NCBI RefSeq assembly: GCF_017312485.1
Contig: NZ_BMBA01000002.1
Location: forward strand, 1-64,000
From: Clostridium zeae
GTDB taxonomy: Bacteria; Bacillota; Clostridia; Clostridiales; Clostridiaceae
Reading direction: 5' to 3'
DNA length: 64,000 bases
Shown: positions 61,725 to 64,000 of the stretch, piece after piece
Position numbering within the stretch: the first letter of the stretch is position 1
Layout of the letters: the number at the start of each line of letters is the position of its first letter
Translations under genes and position numbers: made by a program
The notes under the pieces: generated by a model
Told to the model about the DNA's origin: nothing
What the model saw: only the letters and a program-made list of their open reading frames with translations
Database searches by the model: none

Positions 61725-61749
61725 AAGAACTACTTTTTATGTAGTTCTT
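61725..61749 (-). terminator. Terminator overlapping the nrdR stop
   Basis: AAGAACTAC (61725-61733) and GTAGTTCTT (61741-61749) form a perfect 9-bp stem, followed on the minus strand by TTATTTC. The stop codon lies inside the stem. Confidence 0.75.
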
Positions 61750-62203
61750 CTGATAATCCCATCAAATTTTTTATTTCTTCCATAAAAGTATTTATGTCTT
61801 TAAATTGTCTATATACTGATGCAAATCTTACATAAGATACTTCATCAATATTCTTCAATCTATCCATTACCATTTCACCTATGTAATCAGTGCTAACCTC
61901 TGTAAGCATCTTATTACTTATAGTCTTCTCAATATCATCAGTAATATCCTCTATTTGCCTTCTAGATACTGGTCTCTTTTGACATGCTTTTATTAATCCA
62001 TTGATTAATTTTTCTTTATTAAAATTCTCTCTAGTAGAATCTTTCTTTATAACCAAAGTTGGTATGTCTTCAACCTTCTCATAAGTAGTATATCTCTTAC
62101 CACATTTTAAGCACTCTCTTCTTCGTCTTATGGCTGTGTAATCCTCAGTTGATCTAGAATCAACAACCTTACTTTCTTCGTATGAGCAGTATGGACATCT
62201 CAA
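61730..62203 (-). CDS. nrdR: Transcriptional repressor NrdR
   Basis: 157 aa. Zinc ribbon (RCPYC near the start and CLKCGKRYTTYE) and ATP-cone (LVIKKDSTRENFNKEKLING) repress ribonucleotide reductase genes when dATP is high. I start at the TTG at 62203, giving the usual MRCPYC N-terminus, with AAAGGG about 10 nt upstream; the GTG at 62212 is too near that site. Confidence 0.93.
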   Translation of the reverse strand: MRCPYCSYEESKVVDSRSTEDYTAIRRRRECLKCGKRYTTYEKVEDIPTLVIKKDSTRENFNKEKLINGLIKACQKRPVSRRQIEDITDDIEKTISNKMLTEVSTDYIGEMVMDRLKNIDEVSYVRFASVYRQFKDINTFMEEIKNLMGLSEELHKK

Positions 62204-62346
62204 GCTATTCACGCCCTTTCATTAATGCAACTTCCTTGACTTAATTTTATTAAATAAGCTAACCTAAAGCTAACTCCAAAATCCTTCATTTGCATATAAG
62301 TGATTATCTATAATATATTTATTATACACACTTATTACTATTTTTG

Positions 62347-62607
62347 CTACATATCTGATACAGTTTTTTCCTTACTATTAACCAATATGACATCTACACC
62401 AATTTTTACTACATCTTCCCAAGGTATTTCAAGCATGTCCATTTTTCCAAACCAGTTATTTTTCTGGACAGGTATCAATATCGATACTATTTTACTTTCA
62501 TCACAATCAATCTTTAAATCTCTAATATAGCCAAGTTTTGCTCCTAGATTTATATCAACTACCTCCATGACCCTTAGATTATTTAATGAATGCATATTCA
62601 ATTCCAT
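62347..62607 (-). CDS. YlmC/YmxH family PRC-barrel protein
   Basis: 86 aa PRC-barrel-like protein of the YlmC/YmxH sporulation group, conserved next to sigG or in spore operons; its job is unknown. The pattern VVDINLGAKLGYIRDLKID is diagnostic. GGAGGG lies 8 nt before ATG. Confidence 0.85.
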   Translation of the reverse strand: MELNMHSLNNLRVMEVVDINLGAKLGYIRDLKIDCDESKIVSILIPVQKNNWFGKMDMLEIPWEDVVKIGVDVILVNSKEKTVSDM

Positions 62608-62729
62608 CTAACATCCCTCCATATAAAAATATATGATAGATAATGTTATAAAATGATATGATCTTTCTTATAAAAATAATTAAATATCAAAGTCACACTT
62701 TTATAAAGTTTTATACCCTAATTTACAGT

Positions 62730-62755
62730 AAAAAATAGAGCTCAAACGAGCTCTA
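62730..62755 (-). terminator. Terminator overlapping the sigG stop
   Basis: TAGAGCTC (62736-62743) and GAGCTCTA (62748-62755) form a perfect 8-bp stem with AAAC loop, followed on the minus strand by TTTTTT (62735-62730) and ACTGTAAA. Confidence 0.85.
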
Positions 62756-63526
62756 AACATACTTTCTCATGTGCTTTAATGCAGTCTTCTCCAGCCTTGA
62801 TACCTGAGCTTGTGATATACCAATTTCGTCAGCTACCTCCATCTGGGTTCTGCCATTAAAGAATCTAAGGGTAAGTATAAGTTTTTCTCTATCATTTAGT
62901 TTTTTCATAGCTTCTTTTATAGAAATATTTTCGAGCCAATTATCATCCTGATTTTTACTATCTGATATTTGATCCATCACATAGATTGCATCTCCTCCAT
63001 CATGATAGATAGGTTCAAATAACGATACTGGATCTTGTATAGCATCTAATGCAAACACAACTTCTTCTCTAGGTATTTTTAATTCTTTAGCTATTTGTGA
63101 AATAGTAGGTTCTTTATTATTATCATTTACCAATTTATCTCGAACAAGTAAAGCTCTATATGCAATATCTCTTAATGATCTGCTTACTCTTATGGCATTG
63201 TTATCTCTTAGATAACGTCTTATTTCTCCTATTATCATTGGAACTGCATAAGTAGAAAATTTAACATTCTGAGATAAATCAAAGTTATCTATAGCTTTCA
63301 TTAAACCAATACAACCTACTTGAAATAGATCATCTACATTTTCGCCTCTATTATTAAATCTTTGAATAACACTTAACACTAATCGTAAATTACCATTAAT
63401 AAATATCTCTCTAGCTCCCTGTTTTCCATCCTTCATTTGATGAAGTAATGCCTTCATTTCTTTTTCCCTCAAAACAGGAAGTTTAGAGGTATTGACTCCG
63501 CATATTTCTACTTTATTGATTATCAT
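62753..63526 (-). CDS. sigG: Forespore sigma factor SigG
   Basis: 257 aa sigma-70 family. Region 2 (VDDLFQVGCIGLMKAIDNFDLSQN) and region 4 (GRTQMEVADEIGISQAQVSRLEK) are typical of sigma-G. Directs late forespore transcription, including spore protective proteins. GGGG lies 10 nt before ATG. A sigma-F type promoter lies upstream; it also follows sigE in the standard spoIIG locus order. Confidence 0.95.
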   Translation of the reverse strand: MIINKVEICGVNTSKLPVLREKEMKALLHQMKDGKQGAREIFINGNLRLVLSVIQRFNNRGENVDDLFQVGCIGLMKAIDNFDLSQNVKFSTYAVPMIIGEIRRYLRDNNAIRVSRSLRDIAYRALLVRDKLVNDNNKEPTISQIAKELKIPREEVVFALDAIQDPVSLFEPIYHDGGDAIYVMDQISDSKNQDDNWLENISIKEAMKKLNDREKLILTLRFFNGRTQMEVADEIGISQAQVSRLEKTALKHMRKYV

Positions 63527-63569
63527 GTGTAATCAACCCCTTATAAGTAATAGATACTACTGCATTAAA

Positions 63570-63599
63570 AATTATTTCCTATGGGAGCCATTTTTATAC
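63570..63599 (-). promoter_or_regulatory. Sigma-F type promoter of sigG
   Basis: On the minus strand GTATA (63595-63599), exactly 15 bp and GGAAATAATT (63570-63579) match the B. subtilis sigma-F consensus (GYWTA, GGNRANAHTW). Expected start near 63563. Confidence 0.75.
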
Positions 63600-63653
63600 G
63601 ATTTTAAAAATTTATAATTATTTATAAAGTACTTGACAATTTGATTTTTATAT

Positions 63654-64000
63654 TTAAACCATTCTATTAATTTCTTTTTTTAGTCTTTTAATTATTTTCT
63701 TTTCCAACCTTGAAATGTATGACTGTGATATTCCAAGCATATCAGCTACCTCTTTTTGAGTTTTTTCTCTTGCACCATACAAACCAAATCTTAATTTCAC
63801 TATTTCCTTCTCTCTCTCACTTAAATTCTTCATGGCCATGAACAATAGTTGCTTATCTACCTCATCTTCAATTAAATTATAAACTATGTCGTTATCAGTT
63901 CCTAAAATATCTGACAACAATAGTTCATTTCCGTCCCAATCTATATTTAATGGTTCATAGAAGGATATTTCTGCCTTTACTTTACTGTTTCGTCTCAAAT
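63654..64000 (-). CDS. sigE: Mother-cell sigma factor SigE, C-terminal part (cut by window edge)
   Basis: The C-terminal 115 residues of sigma-E are present: [17 protein letters not shown], then region 4 ([24 protein letters not shown]). The start lies beyond 64000. In Bacillus it is made as pro-SigE and processed by SpoIIGA. Its position beside sigG is the standard clostridial order. Confidence 0.95.
   Translation of the reverse strand, partial: LRRNSKVKAEISFYEPLNIDWDGNELLLSDILGTDNDIVYNLIEDEVDKQLLFMAMKNLSEREKEIVKLRFGLYGAREKTQKEVADMLGISQSYISRLEKKIIKRLKKEINRMV

Overview
This is a low-GC, spore-forming Firmicute chromosome segment. The 16S rRNA 5' end, the spoIVA, sigE/sigG and ytaF genes, the AT-rich intergenic DNA and the family content all point to Clostridium sensu stricto or a close relative. 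The species cannot be told from the window. Almost every gene is on the minus strand. Both edges cut a gene: 16S rRNA on the left and sigE on the right.

Layout. 1-0.5 kb: 5' end of a 16S rRNA gene with leader and a consensus promoter. 0.7-20.7 kb: housekeeping and accessory genes (DedA/PAP2 fusion, FAD oxidoreductase, DUF1349 protein, hemerythrin, MBL hydrolase, spoIVA, acetyltransferases, PPase-like protein, cysS, phosphotransferase, secA2, a MarR/hydrolase pair, a methyltransferase). 21.2-26.7 kb: an 1,821-residue pseudokinase/ATPase/histidine kinase. 26.9-29.5 kb: three-gene ABC exporter. 30-45 kb: flavin reductase and HxlR regulator, YkgJ-pentapeptide protein, YidC paralogue, ROK/MFS pair, and many small enzymes. 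46-50.5 kb: ytaF and the DUF512-der-gpsA operon. 51-61 kb: a full phosphate block (pstS-pstC-pstA-pstB-phoU, a chemoreceptor, phoR, phoP, pgeF). 61.7-64 kb: nrdR, a YlmC/YmxH protein, sigG and the end of sigE.

Regulation visible in the DNA. (1) cysS is preceded by a promoter, a strong ribosome site, a 21-codon ORF starting Met-Asn-Cys-Cys-Cys-Cys and an intrinsic terminator, which is the layout of a cysteine leader-peptide attenuator. (2) A ykkC-family riboswitch with a terminator precedes an ACT-domain gene, and it has changes in a conserved segment. (3) pstS and the chemoreceptor gene carry arrays of TTAACA-type PHO repeats at the same distance from a -10 box, so the chemoreceptor looks like a Pho regulon member. 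(4) A MarR gene has an 18-bp palindrome inside its own promoter and a near copy before the next gene; its mRNA appears leaderless. (5) ROK and HxlR sites and a sigma-F type promoter for sigG are also visible.

Repeats. At least three families of palindromic dispersed repeats fill the intergenic DNA. Family B (about 204 bp, three full copies) folds into a long multi-stem structure whose stems change in a compensatory way between copies, and each copy holds a 29-codon ORF. Family A (about 95 bp) tends to sit at the 3' ends of genes. Family C (about 115 bp) sometimes lies next to B. These, a partial duplication around cysS and several gene remnants show active local rearrangement.
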